Program-made: the position numbers and the translations under genes | The notes under the pieces: generated by a model | Seen by the model: only the letters and a program-made list of their open reading frames with translations | The model's database searches: none | Told to the model about the DNA's origin: nothing | Shown here: piece by piece, positions 33,387 through 42,367 of the stretch | Layout: the number at the start of each line of letters is the position of its first letter | How positions within the stretch are numbered: the stretch's first letter is position 1 | Source of the DNA: Streptomyces sp. F63 | GTDB taxonomy: Bacteria > Actinomycetota > Actinomycetes > Streptomycetales > Streptomycetaceae | Assembly (NCBI RefSeq): GCF_018070345.1 | Contig: NZ_JAGPXX010000011.1 | Span: 1-64,000, forward strand | Length of the DNA stretch: 64,000 bases | Direction: 5' to 3'

Positions 33387-34808
33387 TCAACCGGACGGGG
33401 CGCCGCGGTCCGGTGTCGTCCGCCTCCCCCGCCGGGCCGCCGCACGGACGGCCCGTGAGGCCCGGGAGGGCGCCCCCGCCGGCGGGACGGCGGCCGCCAG
33501 GCCCAGCTCGACCCGGACCCGGGCACCGCCCAGCGGCCCCCGGCCGATGGTGACGTCGCCCCGCGTGGCGCGCGCGGCCCGGAGCGCGATGTCCAGCCCC
33601 AGCCCCGTCGAGCCGCCGACGCTGACGCCGCGGGCCAGGGCCAGATCCGGGTCCGCGATGCCGGGGCCGGCGTCGTCCACGCAGAGCACCACGGACCCCG
33701 CGGTCCGCTCCACCTCCACCGCGAAGGCCGTCCCCTCCGGCGTGTGCTGGAAGACATTGCCGATCAGCGCGTCCACGACCGCCGCCAGATCGTCGTACGG
33801 CAGCCGCACCGGCGTCGGCTCCGTGGTGACCTCCAGCCCGCAGGAACGGTCCTGCTGGCCGGCCAGCACCGCCCAGAACTCCACCCGCCGCCGCACCACA
33901 CCGGACACCTCGCACCGGTTCCCCGCGGCCCCGTCCCCGGAGCCGTCCGCCCGTCCGCCGCCCGGCGGGTCCACCGCCAGCGGGCTGCGCGCCGCGGAGA
34001 TGATCGAGTCGATCTCGGTCTGCAGATGCGTGATCGCGGCCGTCAGCCGCTCCGACCCCGGCGCCGAGCCCATCCGCTCCGCCTCCAGCCGGAGCGCCGT
34101 CAGCGGGGTGCGCAGCCGGTGCGACAGATCCGCCACCAGCTCCCGTTCCGTCGCCAGGAGCCCCACCACGCGGTCCGCCATCGAGTTGAACGCCCGGCCC
34201 GCCTCCTTCAGCTCCGGCGGCCCGGCCGGCTCCACCCGGATGCCGAGATCGCCCTCCCCGAGCGCGTTCGAGGCCCGGGACAGCTCCCGTGAGGAGCGGA
34301 CGACGCGTGCCCCCAGGCGGTCGGCGACCAGCACCGACCCCGCCACCAGCCCCACGGCCAGCAGCGACATCACCCCCCAGGACAGCACCACGCCGCGGCT
34401 GAGCGCCGAAGCGGGCACGAACGACTCCACGACCGCGACCCGGTCCCCGGCGAGGATCACCGGCTGCAGGTACACCCACCCGTCGGCCGTGTCCATCGCG
34501 AGGGTCTCCCGCTCCCGCTCCGCCCGCGCGAGCGCGGAGGCCGGCGCGTGCCGGGTCCCGATCACCTCCCCGTCCGGCAGATGGACGGCCAGCCGCCGCT
34601 CCGAGTCCAGGCCCGAGACCGCCTGCTGCACATCGCGGGAGCGGGTGGTCAGCGCCAGCACCGGCGCCAGGGCCGAGGCCCGCTGCTCCGCCTGGGTCGT
34701 GGAGCGGGCCCGCGCCTCGGACTGCACCAGCAGCGCCAGCGGGATCAGGAAGGAGAGCGCCACCATGGACGTCACCGCCAGCGCGACACCGGCCAGGGCC
34801 CGTCTCAT
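33387..34808 (-). CDS. Two-component sensor histidine kinase
   Basis: A 473-aa membrane kinase. Two transmembrane helices (residues about 8-28 and 140-162) flank a 110-residue extracytoplasmic sensor. Then come a HAMP domain (RLGARVVRSSRELSRASNALGEGDLGIRV), the phospho-acceptor H-box ADLSHRLRTPLTALR with His230, and a HATPase domain ending in DDAGPGIADPDL and GGSTGLGLDIALR. All boxes are intact. It is translated in ATGA overlap with the response regulator gene upstream, so they form one operon. The signal is unknown. The C-terminus is Arg/Ala-rich and probably disordered. Confidence 0.9.
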   Translation of the reverse strand: MRRALAGVALAVTSMVALSFLIPLALLVQSEARARSTTQAEQRASALAPVLALTTRSRDVQQAVSGLDSERRLAVHLPDGEVIGTRHAPASALARAERERETLAMDTADGWVYLQPVILAGDRVAVVESFVPASALSRGVVLSWGVMSLLAVGLVAGSVLVADRLGARVVRSSRELSRASNALGEGDLGIRVEPAGPPELKEAGRAFNSMADRVVGLLATERELVADLSHRLRTPLTALRLEAERMGSAPGSERLTAAITHLQTEIDSIISAARSPLAVDPPGGGRADGSGDGAAGNRCEVSGVVRRRVEFWAVLAGQQDRSCGLEVTTEPTPVRLPYDDLAAVVDALIGNVFQHTPEGTAFAVEVERTAGSVVLCVDDAGPGIADPDLALARGVSVGGSTGLGLDIALRAARATRGDVTIGRGPLGGARVRVELGLAAAVPPAGAPSRASRAVRAAARRGRRTTPDRGAPSG

Positions 34809-35563
34809 CGCGGGGCCACCAGCTTGATCCCGATGCCGCGCACCGTGTGCAGGTAGCGCGGCTGCGAGGCCCGCTCGCCCAGCTTGCGGCGCAGCGCGGA
34901 GAGGTGGACGTCTATCGTCTGGTCCTCCACATACGGCTGCCGCCAGACGTCCGCGAGGATGCGGCGCCGGGAGACCACCTGGTCGGCGTGGGCCGCCAGA
35001 TAGGCCAGCAGATCGAACTCGCGCCGCGTCAGCCGCAGCTCCCGCCCCGCCAGCCGGGCCGACCGGGCCGGCGGATCGACCACCAGCTCCCCCACCCGGA
35101 CCGTGCGCCCGGCGGCCCCGCCGCCGGCCGGGCCGCCGGGGAGCGCCCCCGCGAGCGCCCCCGCCCCCTCGGAGGCGGGGGAGGGGACCGCGGCGGCCGG
35201 GGGAGCGGTCCGGCGCAGCACCGCGCCGATCCGGGCGGCGAGCTGCTCCCCGGAGAAGGGCTTGACCACGTAGTCGTCGGCCCCCGCGTTGAGCAGCTTG
35301 ACGACCTCGGCGTCGTCGTCCCGGGCGGTGGCGACCACCACCGGTACCCGGGATATCCCGCGTACCATCCGCAGCACGTCGGTGCCGTCCAGGTCCGGCA
35401 GCCCGAGGTCGAGCACGACGACGTCCGGCGGCCGGGCGGTGATCTCCCGCAGCGCCTCGAACCCCGCGGCGGCGCTGTGCACCACATGGCCGTGCGCGGA
35501 GAGCACCTCGATGAGCGCGGTGCGTATGACGGGGTCGTCCTCGACGACCAGGACGGAAGCCAT
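34805..35563 (-). CDS. OmpR-family response regulator
   Basis: A 252-aa two-domain regulator. The receiver domain has DD at 9-10, phospho-Asp52 (VVLDLGLPDLDG), Thr in ATARDD and Lys in YVVKPF. It is joined by a 35-residue Ala/Gly/Pro linker to a winged-helix DNA-binding domain (LTRREFDLLAYLAAHADQVVSRRRIL...DVHLSALRRKLG). Only 36 bases separate its ATG from the divergent gene at 35600, so it may control that gene and itself. The cognate kinase is the overlapping downstream gene. Confidence 0.92.
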   Translation of the reverse strand: MASVLVVEDDPVIRTALIEVLSAHGHVVHSAAAGFEALREITARPPDVVVLDLGLPDLDGTDVLRMVRGISRVPVVVATARDDDAEVVKLLNAGADDYVVKPFSGEQLAARIGAVLRRTAPPAAAVPSPASEGAGALAGALPGGPAGGGAAGRTVRVGELVVDPPARSARLAGRELRLTRREFDLLAYLAAHADQVVSRRRILADVWRQPYVEDQTIDVHLSALRRKLGERASQPRYLHTVRGIGIKLVAPR

Positions 35564-35599
35564 GGCTCTGCACGTTATCCCGTACGTCACCATGGTGTC

Positions 35600-36190
35600 G
35601 TGCCCCGCTACCTCCGCTACCTCCTCCTCTGGCTCTCCTGCACCGCCGTCAGTGTGACGGCGGTGCTGCTGACCGTGCACTTCGTGGTGGGATCGACCCG
35701 GCCCAAGCCCCTGGTGGCGCGGTCCGCGCCGACGGTCTTCACCTCCTCCACGAGCCGCCCGCCCAGCCCGAGCGCCGAGCCGGAGCCCTCCCCGAGCAGG
35801 CGCACCGCCGCGCCCCCGCCCACCCGGTCCCCGTCCAGAGCCGCGGCCGGCCGGTCCTCCTCCCCGCCGGCCACCCCCAGGCCGAGCCGCAGCACCGCGC
35901 CGCCGCCCCCGGCCTCCCCGCCGCCGAGCGGTCCCGGCGGCTACACGGACTGCGAGGGCGGGGCGGGCGTGCACACCATCGAGTCGGCCGGGGGGCAGGC
36001 GACGGTCCGCTTCGGCGACCGCGGGGTGTGCCTGGTCTCGGCGGTGCCGACCCAGGGCTTCACCGTCCGGACCGAGCAGCGCGAGCGGACGACCCTGACC
36101 GTGACGTTCTCCGGGCAGCGGAGGGAGTCGGAGATCACCGCGACCACGACCCCCCAGAACAAGGCCACGATCAAGGAAACCTCCTGGTGA
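35600..36190 (+). CDS. Hypothetical membrane-anchored protein with Pro/Ser stalk, divergent from a two-component system
   Basis: A 196-aa protein of unknown function. A membrane helix (YLLLWLSCTAVSVTAVLLTVHFVV) lies near the N-terminus and acts as a signal anchor. A Pro/Ser/Arg-rich stalk follows (about residues 45-115), then a compact C-terminal domain (TDCEGGAGVHTIESAGGQATVRFGDRGVCLVSAVPTQGFTV) with two Cys that could pair outside the cell. The GTG at 35600 is the first start before the hydrophobic helix. Its position divergent to the response regulator suggests that it is a target or accessory sensor of that system. A perfect terminator follows. Confidence 0.7.
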   Translation: MPRYLRYLLLWLSCTAVSVTAVLLTVHFVVGSTRPKPLVARSAPTVFTSSTSRPPSPSAEPEPSPSRRTAAPPPTRSPSRAAAGRSSSPPATPRPSRSTAPPPPASPPPSGPGGYTDCEGGAGVHTIESAGGQATVRFGDRGVCLVSAVPTQGFTVRTEQRERTTLTVTFSGQRRESEITATTTPQNKATIKETSW

Positions 36191-36248
36191 CGCCGGCACA
36201 CGCGCCGGGACCGGAGAGGTTCACCGGCTCGCGGCGTCGGGCACGGAA

Positions 36249-36275
36249 CGCCCCCCGGCCCCCGGCCGGGGGGCG
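36249..36275 (+). terminator. Perfect 12-bp hairpin terminator
   Basis: CGCCCCCCGGCC (36249-36260) pairs exactly with GGCCGGGGGGCG (36264-36275) across a 3-base loop, 58 bases after the stop of the anchored hypothetical protein. Confidence 0.85.
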
Positions 36276-36648
36276 CTCGAAGGGTGCGGGCACCCGTTCC
36301 GCCCGCTCCTCCGCACGGCTGCGGCCGCAGACGCCGGCAGCGTACCGCCTCCCGGATCCGGCGGACCGGCGCGCGCCGGACAACGGGGCGGTGAGGGGCG
36401 TGGCGTGAAATCGGTCCCCGATCCGGCCTGATTGCCCTTCAGTTGCCTGGCATATCAGCCATATTGGGGAGAGACGTGGGGCGCGTGGGGCTCAACTCCG
36501 CCCTCCCGGCGCACATGCCCGTGGTTTGTGACCAGAACGGATCGCAGATTTCCGTTTGAGGTTCCCCTGGTGAGGCGCGATCAGTAGCCTCAGGCGCATA
36601 CACCGGCACAAAAATGGCCGGACCCTCCTGGCCGACTTGGAGACCACC
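36276..36648 (+). promoter_or_regulatory. Upstream region of the DUF574/c-di-GMP gene pair
   Basis: A 370-bp non-coding gap. The part 36425-36600 is A+T-richer (TTGCCTGGCATATCAGCCATATTGG around 36440-36465, and ATTTCCGTTTGAGG near 36550). One or more promoters for the downstream operon are likely here. I do not assign exact boxes. Confidence 0.4.
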
Positions 36649-37461
36649 GTGGAGCGACCCTCCTGGGCCCCTCAGGGCATCGACCTTTCCGTGCCGAGCG
36701 TGTCCCGGATCTACGACTACTACCTGGGCGGCTCGCACAACTTCGAGGCCGACCGGGAGGCGGCGCGCAGGGCGATGGAGATCATGCCGGGCCTGCCGAA
36801 GATCATGCAGGCGAACCGTGCCTTCATGCGGCGGGCCGTGCGGTACGCGGTGGGGGAGGGCATCACCCAGTTCCTCGACATAGGCTCCGGCATACCGACC
36901 TTCGGCAACGTCCACGAGGTGGCCCAGGCCGCCGCCCCGGAGGCGAGGATCGTCTACGTCGACAACGACCCGGTGGCCGTGGCGCACAGCCGCGCGGTGC
37001 TGGAGGGCAACGACTCGGCGGTCATCGCCGCGGCCGATCTCCGCCGGCCGGCGGACATCCTGTCCGGCCCCGAGGCCGGCGAGATGCTCGACCTCGGCAA
37101 GCCGGTGGCCCTGCTCCTCGTCGCCGTCCTGCACTTCCTGACGGAGGACGACCGGCCCGAGCGCATCGTCGCCGAGCTGCGCGACGCGCTCCCGCCGGGC
37201 AGCCTGATGGCGCTGACCCACGCGTCCACGGAGGGCGGCCCCCTGACCCCCCAGCAGGGCGACGGCGTGGAGGGCGTCTACCGGCAGGCGGCCTCCCCGC
37301 TGGTCATGCGGTCGCGCGCGGAAGTCGCCCGGTTCTTCGACGGCTTCGAGCTGGTGGAGCCCGGTCTCGTGTCGATGCCCGACTGGCGGCCCGACACCCC
37401 CGGCGAGCAGGAGGACCCCGTGGTCTACACCGGGTTCGCCGGCGTGGGGCGCAAGGCGTGA
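36649..37461 (+). CDS. DUF574-type SAM-dependent methyltransferase (PF04672)
   Basis: A 270-aa paralogue of the protein encoded at 10.7-11.5 kb. It has PSVSRIYDYYLGGSHNFEADREAARR, FLDIGSGIPTFGNVHEVAQ and RIVYVDNDPVAVAHSRAVL. The GTG at 36649 is preferred because GGAG is 6-9 bases upstream; a TTG four codons earlier is possible. Its stop overlaps the GTG of the cyclic-di-GMP gene (GTGA). This tight coupling implies a shared function, but substrate and role are unknown. Confidence 0.86.
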   Translation: MERPSWAPQGIDLSVPSVSRIYDYYLGGSHNFEADREAARRAMEIMPGLPKIMQANRAFMRRAVRYAVGEGITQFLDIGSGIPTFGNVHEVAQAAAPEARIVYVDNDPVAVAHSRAVLEGNDSAVIAAADLRRPADILSGPEAGEMLDLGKPVALLLVAVLHFLTEDDRPERIVAELRDALPPGSLMALTHASTEGGPLTPQQGDGVEGVYRQAASPLVMRSRAEVARFFDGFELVEPGLVSMPDWRPDTPGEQEDPVVYTGFAGVGRKA

Positions 37462-39635
37462 CGGCCCGGCCGCCCGGGCCCGGCACTCCCGGCCCCGACG
37501 GTTCCGAGGACGGGCCCGACGACAGACTGAGACGGTTCGCCGCGATCTGGAGCCGGGCCATCTACCCGGTCACGGCCACCTCCATGACCCGCGCCGAGTT
37601 CGAACAGCATCTGGTCCCGCAGGCCCGGCGGCTGGCGGCGGCCCTGCGGACCCGGCCGTTCGACCCCGCCGCGGGGCTGGAGGTGGGGGCCGCGCTCGTC
37701 GCGGCCCACTGCACCGACCCCGGGAGCCTCCCGCACACCCTCGGCGTGATCGACTCCTATCTGGCGCTCTACTGCCCGCCCGAGGAACCGCAGCCGGTGG
37801 AGCAGCTCCGCGCCCGCTGCACCCGCCTCCAGCACGCCGTCGCCGCCGGATTCGCCGAGGCGCTGCGCGAGCGGACCCGCAGCGAGCAGGAGGCCATGTC
37901 CCGCGCCGCGCTGCGCGCCCAGGCCGAGGCCGAACAGGCCCTGCACCGCAGCGAGGCCCGGTTCCGGGCGGTCTTCGAGGGCGCCGCCATCGGCATCGGC
38001 ATCTCCGACATGGAGGGCCGGGTCCTCGACGTCAACGAGAGCCTGACCCGGATGTTCGGCGGCCTGGAGCACCATGTGCGCAGCCGCCGGGTGACCGACT
38101 GGACCCACCCCGAGGACGAGCCGGGCGTCTGGCGGATGCTGGCCGAACTCATGCGCGGCGAACGCGACCACTTCCGCGTCGACAAGCCGTACTACCGCAA
38201 CGACGGCACCGTCCTGTGGACCAACCTCACGGTCTCCCTGCTCCGCGACCGGGACGGCACCCCCCGCTACATGCTCGCGCTGATGGAGGACATCACCGAG
38301 CGCCGGCTGCTCAACCTCCGCCTCCGCTACCAGGCGACCCACGACGCCCTCACCGGACTCCCCAACCGGACCTTCTTCTTCGAACGGCTGCAGTCCGCTG
38401 TCGCCGCCCGCGGCGGCACGGCCCGCTTCGGCCTGTGCTACCTGGACCTGGACGGCTTCAAGACGGTCAACGACCACCTCGGCCACGCCGTGGGCGACCA
38501 GTTGCTGGTCGCCGTCGCCGACCGGCTGCAGGCCTGCGTCACCGGTCCCGGCCAGCTGGTGGCACGCATCGGCGGAGACGAGTTCGTGGCCCTGATCAAC
38601 GACCCGCCCGAGCAGAAGGACGTCACCGACTTCGCCGAGCGCATCCTCGACGCCCTGTCCGCCCCGGTCTCCATCGCCGGCAAGGAACTCACCGTGCGGG
38701 GAAGCATCGGCATCGTCGACGGCCCGGCGGGCAAGCTCGGTGCCGCCGAGGTGCTGCGCAGCGCCGACATCACCATGTACCGGGCCAAGGCCGCGGGCGG
38801 CAACCGCTACGAGCACGCCGACCCCGAGGCCGACACCCGCGTCATCACCCGCCACGGCTTGACGAACAGCCTGCCGCTGGCGCTCCAGCGCGGCGAGTTC
38901 TTCATCGAGTACCAGCCGCTGGTCCGGCTCAGCGACGGCCAGGTGCACGGCGCGGAGGCCCTGGTCCGCTGGTCCCATCCGCTGCGCGGAGTGCTCGGAC
39001 CGGACCAGTTCATCCCCCTCGCGGAGAACACCGGCCTGATCGTGCCGCTCGGCCGCTGGGTGCTGGAGGAGGCCGTACGGCAGGCCCGCGACTGGCAGTT
39101 CCAGCACATCGACGGCAAGGCGCTGCGCGTCAACGTCAATCTGTCCCCCTGTCAGCTCCATCACCCGTATCTCGTGCGGGACACGGCGGAGGTCCTCAAG
39201 GAGGCCGGCCTGGAGCCGTCCTCCCTCTGCCTGGAGGTCACCGAGAGCGCCCTGATCGGCGCCGACGAGGCATTGCTGAAACCGCTGCGCGAACTGGCCG
39301 ACCTCGGCGTGGACATCGCCCTCGACGACTTCGGCACCGGCTACTCCAACCTCTCCAACCTCCGCCGGATGCCGCTCAGCACCCTCAAGCTCGACCGCTC
39401 CTTCACCCGGGGCATGCAGCGGGAGCCGGCCGACCCCGTCGACATCAAGATCGTGGAGGGCATCGTCTCCCTGGCGCACACCCTCGACCTCGCGGTCACC
39501 GTGGAAGGTGTGGAGACCGGCGTCCAGGCCGAGCACCTGCGCGTCCTCGGCTGCGACACCGCCCAGGGCTGGTACTACGCCCGTCCCGGACCGCCCGAGC
39601 GGCTCCACACCCTCTCCCTGGCCGACGCCACCTGA
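37458..39635 (+). CDS. PAS-GGDEF-EAL cyclic-di-GMP turnover protein
   Basis: A 725-aa cytosolic protein. Residues 1-150 are a helical N-terminal region typical of streptomycete c-di-GMP enzymes. Residues 165-285 are a PAS/PAC domain (RFRAVFEGAAIGIGISDMEGRVL...YMLALMEDITERR). Then comes a GGDEF domain with an intact GGDEF signature (372-376) and an EAL domain with EAL (500-502) plus LDDFGTGYSNLSNL. Both catalytic sites look usable, so it may make and degrade c-di-GMP, the regulator that keeps Streptomyces in vegetative growth by loading BldD. The architecture matches RmdA/CdgA-type proteins, but I cannot say which orthologue. Its GTG overlaps the upstream methyltransferase stop. Confidence 0.92.
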   Translation: MTARPPGPGTPGPDGSEDGPDDRLRRFAAIWSRAIYPVTATSMTRAEFEQHLVPQARRLAAALRTRPFDPAAGLEVGAALVAAHCTDPGSLPHTLGVIDSYLALYCPPEEPQPVEQLRARCTRLQHAVAAGFAEALRERTRSEQEAMSRAALRAQAEAEQALHRSEARFRAVFEGAAIGIGISDMEGRVLDVNESLTRMFGGLEHHVRSRRVTDWTHPEDEPGVWRMLAELMRGERDHFRVDKPYYRNDGTVLWTNLTVSLLRDRDGTPRYMLALMEDITERRLLNLRLRYQATHDALTGLPNRTFFFERLQSAVAARGGTARFGLCYLDLDGFKTVNDHLGHAVGDQLLVAVADRLQACVTGPGQLVARIGGDEFVALINDPPEQKDVTDFAERILDALSAPVSIAGKELTVRGSIGIVDGPAGKLGAAEVLRSADITMYRAKAAGGNRYEHADPEADTRVITRHGLTNSLPLALQRGEFFIEYQPLVRLSDGQVHGAEALVRWSHPLRGVLGPDQFIPLAENTGLIVPLGRWVLEEAVRQARDWQFQHIDGKALRVNVNLSPCQLHHPYLVRDTAEVLKEAGLEPSSLCLEVTESALIGADEALLKPLRELADLGVDIALDDFGTGYSNLSNLRRMPLSTLKLDRSFTRGMQREPADPVDIKIVEGIVSLAHTLDLAVTVEGVETGVQAEHLRVLGCDTAQGWYYARPGPPERLHTLSLADAT

Positions 39636-39774
39636 CGCGCCGCCCGCCCGGTCTCTCCGGGGGCGCGAATCAGCCATCCTGCGATCGGTTCCGGCGCCGG
39701 TGACCGGAGGGTCAATAACAAGCCTATGCAGCAGCGGCGGCAGGGCGACGGGCGGACGGCGAGCGGGGAGCCGG

Positions 39775-40689
39775 CTATCCGGGCCGCGCTTCGCGCTGCT
39801 GCTCGGCGGCCCGGCGCAACTGCTCCAGCTTCGCGGGCAGCAGGTGCTGGAGCCCGTAGCGGGCGCGGCCGCGCCGGTAGGAGGTGATGAGTCCGTTCTC
39901 CTCCAGCGGCATTCCGGCGGGCCGCCCCACGGCCTTGCCGTTCTCATCGGGGAGGCCGGCGTGATTGGGCCGCAGGGACACCCACAGGCGGGAGGTGCCG
40001 TGGGCGGACGCGACCAGGTCCGCGCGGACCGCGAGCCAGCGGTCCAGGGCCGCCCGGGCGAGCGGGGACAGCGGAAGCCGGACGCCCGTCACCGGGGCCG
40101 TGGTGCCGTGCTGCGGGCGCCGCTCCACGTACACCGAGCGGCGGCCGGCGGTCAGGTGGGTGGTCCGCAGGCCGGTCAGTTCGCCGGAGCGCGCGGCCGT
40201 GTCCAGCACCAGGGCGAGCACCGCGGTCAGCCGGGTCCGCCCCGGGGACAGGGTCCCGGCGAGGTCCCGGTCGAGCTGCCGGCGCAGCGCGGACAGCTGG
40301 GCGAAGGCCGGGACCGGCCGCAGGTCCGGGGTCCCGGCGGCGGCCGGGCGCAGGGCCGGGAGGCCGGCCGCCTCCCGCAGCAGGTCGAGGCAGATCAGCC
40401 GGGCCTGGTTGGTGTGCGCGGAGGTCGGGGGGCGCCGGCCGGCGACCAGGCGGTGCCGCAGCGCGCCGGACTCCGCCCGGCGCAGGTACGGGCCCAGCGT
40501 CTCCTCGCCCAGCAGGTGCCGCAGGCTGCCGCGCGCCGGGGCGGGCAGGATGCCCTGGCGGAGGGCGGCCTCCAGCTCGCGCCGGACCATGCCCAGCTGG
40601 CGCCGGCGCGCGTCTCCGGTCACGGACATCGCGCCGAGGAGCGCGTCCAGTTCGGCGATGGCGGGATACGGAGGCGGAGGCGTCGGCAT
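39775..40689 (-). CDS. Tyrosine-recombinase-like protein lacking the C-terminal catalytic boxes
   Basis: A 304-aa protein. Its central segment LTAVLALVLDTAARSGELTGLRTTHL matches box I of tyrosine recombinases, with the first catalytic Arg. A beta-rich stretch with YVERRPQHGTTAPVTGVRLPLSPLARAALDRWL follows, as in integrases. The expected HxxR and catalytic Tyr are absent: the protein ends with LITSYRRGRARYGLQHLLPAKLEQLRR. It is therefore either a decayed integrase or a DNA-binding derivative. No attachment site or mobile cargo is adjacent. The ATG at 40689 (MPTPPPPYPAIAE) is preferred over an Arg-rich extension. It converges with the c-di-GMP gene. Confidence 0.55.
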   Translation of the reverse strand: MPTPPPPYPAIAELDALLGAMSVTGDARRRQLGMVRRELEAALRQGILPAPARGSLRHLLGEETLGPYLRRAESGALRHRLVAGRRPPTSAHTNQARLICLDLLREAAGLPALRPAAAGTPDLRPVPAFAQLSALRRQLDRDLAGTLSPGRTRLTAVLALVLDTAARSGELTGLRTTHLTAGRRSVYVERRPQHGTTAPVTGVRLPLSPLARAALDRWLAVRADLVASAHGTSRLWVSLRPNHAGLPDENGKAVGRPAGMPLEENGLITSYRRGRARYGLQHLLPAKLEQLRRAAEQQREARPG

Positions 40690-40853
40690 CCGGTGATTGT
40701 CACGCACCTCGCGTGGTCCCCGCACGGACCCCGCCGCCCACGGTCTCCCCACGCGCCCGTTCCGGCGGTCTCCGGCGAACCCTCCGTCCCGCGGGAGGTG
40801 CGCGGGCGCACCGGGCCGCCGGAACGCGCCGGAGTGCGCCGCGGCGGCCCCGG

Positions 40854-41882
40854 TCAGCCGGCCAGGGGGTCGAGGCGCATCGACTCGACCCTGCCCTCGA
40901 TCATCGCGCCGAGCCCCCGTACGGCGCAGGTGTCCGGAGCCTCGGCGGTGTGCACCGGCATCCCGGTCGAGCGGCTCAGCATCGCGTCCAGTCCGGGCAG
41001 CAGGGCGCTGCCGCCGGCGAGGACGACGCCGCGTTCGGAGAGGTCCGCGACGAGGTCGGGCGGGCAGCGCCGCAGGACGGTGCGGATCGCGTCGAGCACG
41101 GCGGTGAGCGGGCCGCCGACGGCCTGCCGGACGCTCTCGGTGTCCACGGTCACGGTCCGCGCCAGCCCTGTGGTCACGTCGCGGCCGTGCACCTCGGCCA
41201 CCGCGGGGCTCTGCTCCGCCGAGTGCAGGATCATCCGCAGCGGGCGCACGGCCGGGTACGGCAGCAGCAGTCCGTGGCGGCTGCGGAGATGCTCGACGAC
41301 GGCGTAGTCGATGGAGTCGCCGCCGGCCGGCACGGTCTCCGCGGCGACGATCGAGCCGAGCGACAGCACCGCGACCTGGGTGGTGCCGGCGCCGCAGACC
41401 ACGACCATCGTCGCCTCCGGGTGCTCCACCGGGAGTCCGGAGCCGACGGCCGCGCAGATGAGGGTGTCGGCGAGTTCCACCCGGCGGGCGCCCACCGCGG
41501 TGAGCGTCTCCCGCAGGGCGCGCTGGGCGAGCGGTTCGCTGTCGTGCGGCACACAGGCGGCGAACCGCATCCCGGGCCGGCGGATCCAGGTGTGGCGCAG
41601 TTTTCCGCCGATGAGGTGGCGCAGCATGCGGCGGGCCAGGTCGACGTTGACGACCGTGCCGCCCTGCACGGGGCGGACCACCCGGATGTGCTCGGGGGTG
41701 CGCCCGGTCATGCGCTCGGCGAGCTCGCCCACGGCGAGGAGTGCGCCGGTCCGGGTGTTGACGGCGGCGACGCTCGGCTCGTCGACGACGAGGCCGGTGT
41801 CCTTGACGTACACCCGGCTCCTCGACGCGCCGAGGTCCACGGCGACCGAGCAGCGGCGCATCTCTTCCATGTTGACGGGCAC
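40854..41882 (-). CDS. MreB/Mbl-like bacterial actin homologue
   Basis: A 342-aa actin-fold ATPase. Phosphate-1 loop: SVAVDLGASRSRVYV. Connect-1 and phosphate-2: VVVCGAGTTQVAVLSLGSIV. Adenosine motif: ERGVVLAGGSALLPGLDAML. Streptomyces has MreB, Mbl and a more divergent third homologue. This one is probably the third type, because it is not next to mreC/mreD or rodA and because the segment between the motifs differs from MreB. It probably acts in spore-wall or envelope biology. The GTG at 41882 has GGGGAGG 7-13 bases upstream. Confidence 0.82.
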   Translation of the reverse strand: MPVNMEEMRRCSVAVDLGASRSRVYVKDTGLVVDEPSVAAVNTRTGALLAVGELAERMTGRTPEHIRVVRPVQGGTVVNVDLARRMLRHLIGGKLRHTWIRRPGMRFAACVPHDSEPLAQRALRETLTAVGARRVELADTLICAAVGSGLPVEHPEATMVVVCGAGTTQVAVLSLGSIVAAETVPAGGDSIDYAVVEHLRSRHGLLLPYPAVRPLRMILHSAEQSPAVAEVHGRDVTTGLARTVTVDTESVRQAVGGPLTAVLDAIRTVLRRCPPDLVADLSERGVVLAGGSALLPGLDAMLSRSTGMPVHTAEAPDTCAVRGLGAMIEGRVESMRLDPLAG

Positions 41883-42048
41883 GTCGGGGCCTCCCCTGCG
41901 GGACGGTGCGGAGGGCGGGCGCGGGCCCGCTCCCGTACAGCCTCCGCCAGGCCCGGAGGGGGTGCCCGCCGGGGCGGTCCGGCCGGGGGACGGCGGGTGG
42001 CCCGTTCGGGGGACGGGCCGGAGGGCTCCGGCGGGCGGGGCGGGCCGG

Positions 42049-42264
42049 TCAGCCGGCGTCCTCCAGCCGGAAGCCGACCTTCAGGCCGACCTGGTAGTGC
42101 TCGACCTGGCCGTCCTTGATCTGGCCGCGCACCTCCGTCACCTCGAACCAGTCGAGGTGGCGGAGGGTTTCCGAGGCGCGGCGGATGCCGTTGCGGATTG
42201 CGTCGTCCACCCCCTCGTGCGACGAGCCGACGATCTCGGTCACCCGGTAGACGTGGTTGGTCAT
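42049..42264 (-). CDS. Dodecin (flavin-binding dodecameric protein)
   Basis: A 71-aa dodecin: MTNHVYRVTEIVGSSHEGVDDAIRNGIRRASETLRHLDWFEVTEVRG. Trp39 stacks on the flavin in this family, and the length is full. Dodecins store and protect FMN or riboflavin derivatives, and in actinobacteria some bind coenzyme A. AGGGAGAT lies ahead of the ATG. It is downstream of the DUF3140 gene on the same strand with a 100-bp gap. Confidence 0.92.
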   Translation of the reverse strand: MTNHVYRVTEIVGSSHEGVDDAIRNGIRRASETLRHLDWFEVTEVRGQIKDGQVEHYQVGLKVGFRLEDAG

Positions 42265-42367
42265 GGCGGATCTCCCTGGCTGTGCGGGGCGGGGGCGGGC
42301 GGTCACGACCCACCGTGCCCCGGCGGGCACGGGCGCGCGAGGCGGGAGGGCCGGGCGGTGTACCGGC

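Noticed and set aside
39636..40853. Integrated element around the integrase-like gene
   Set aside because: No direct repeats, tRNA or other mobile functions were found, and the neighbours are core genes.
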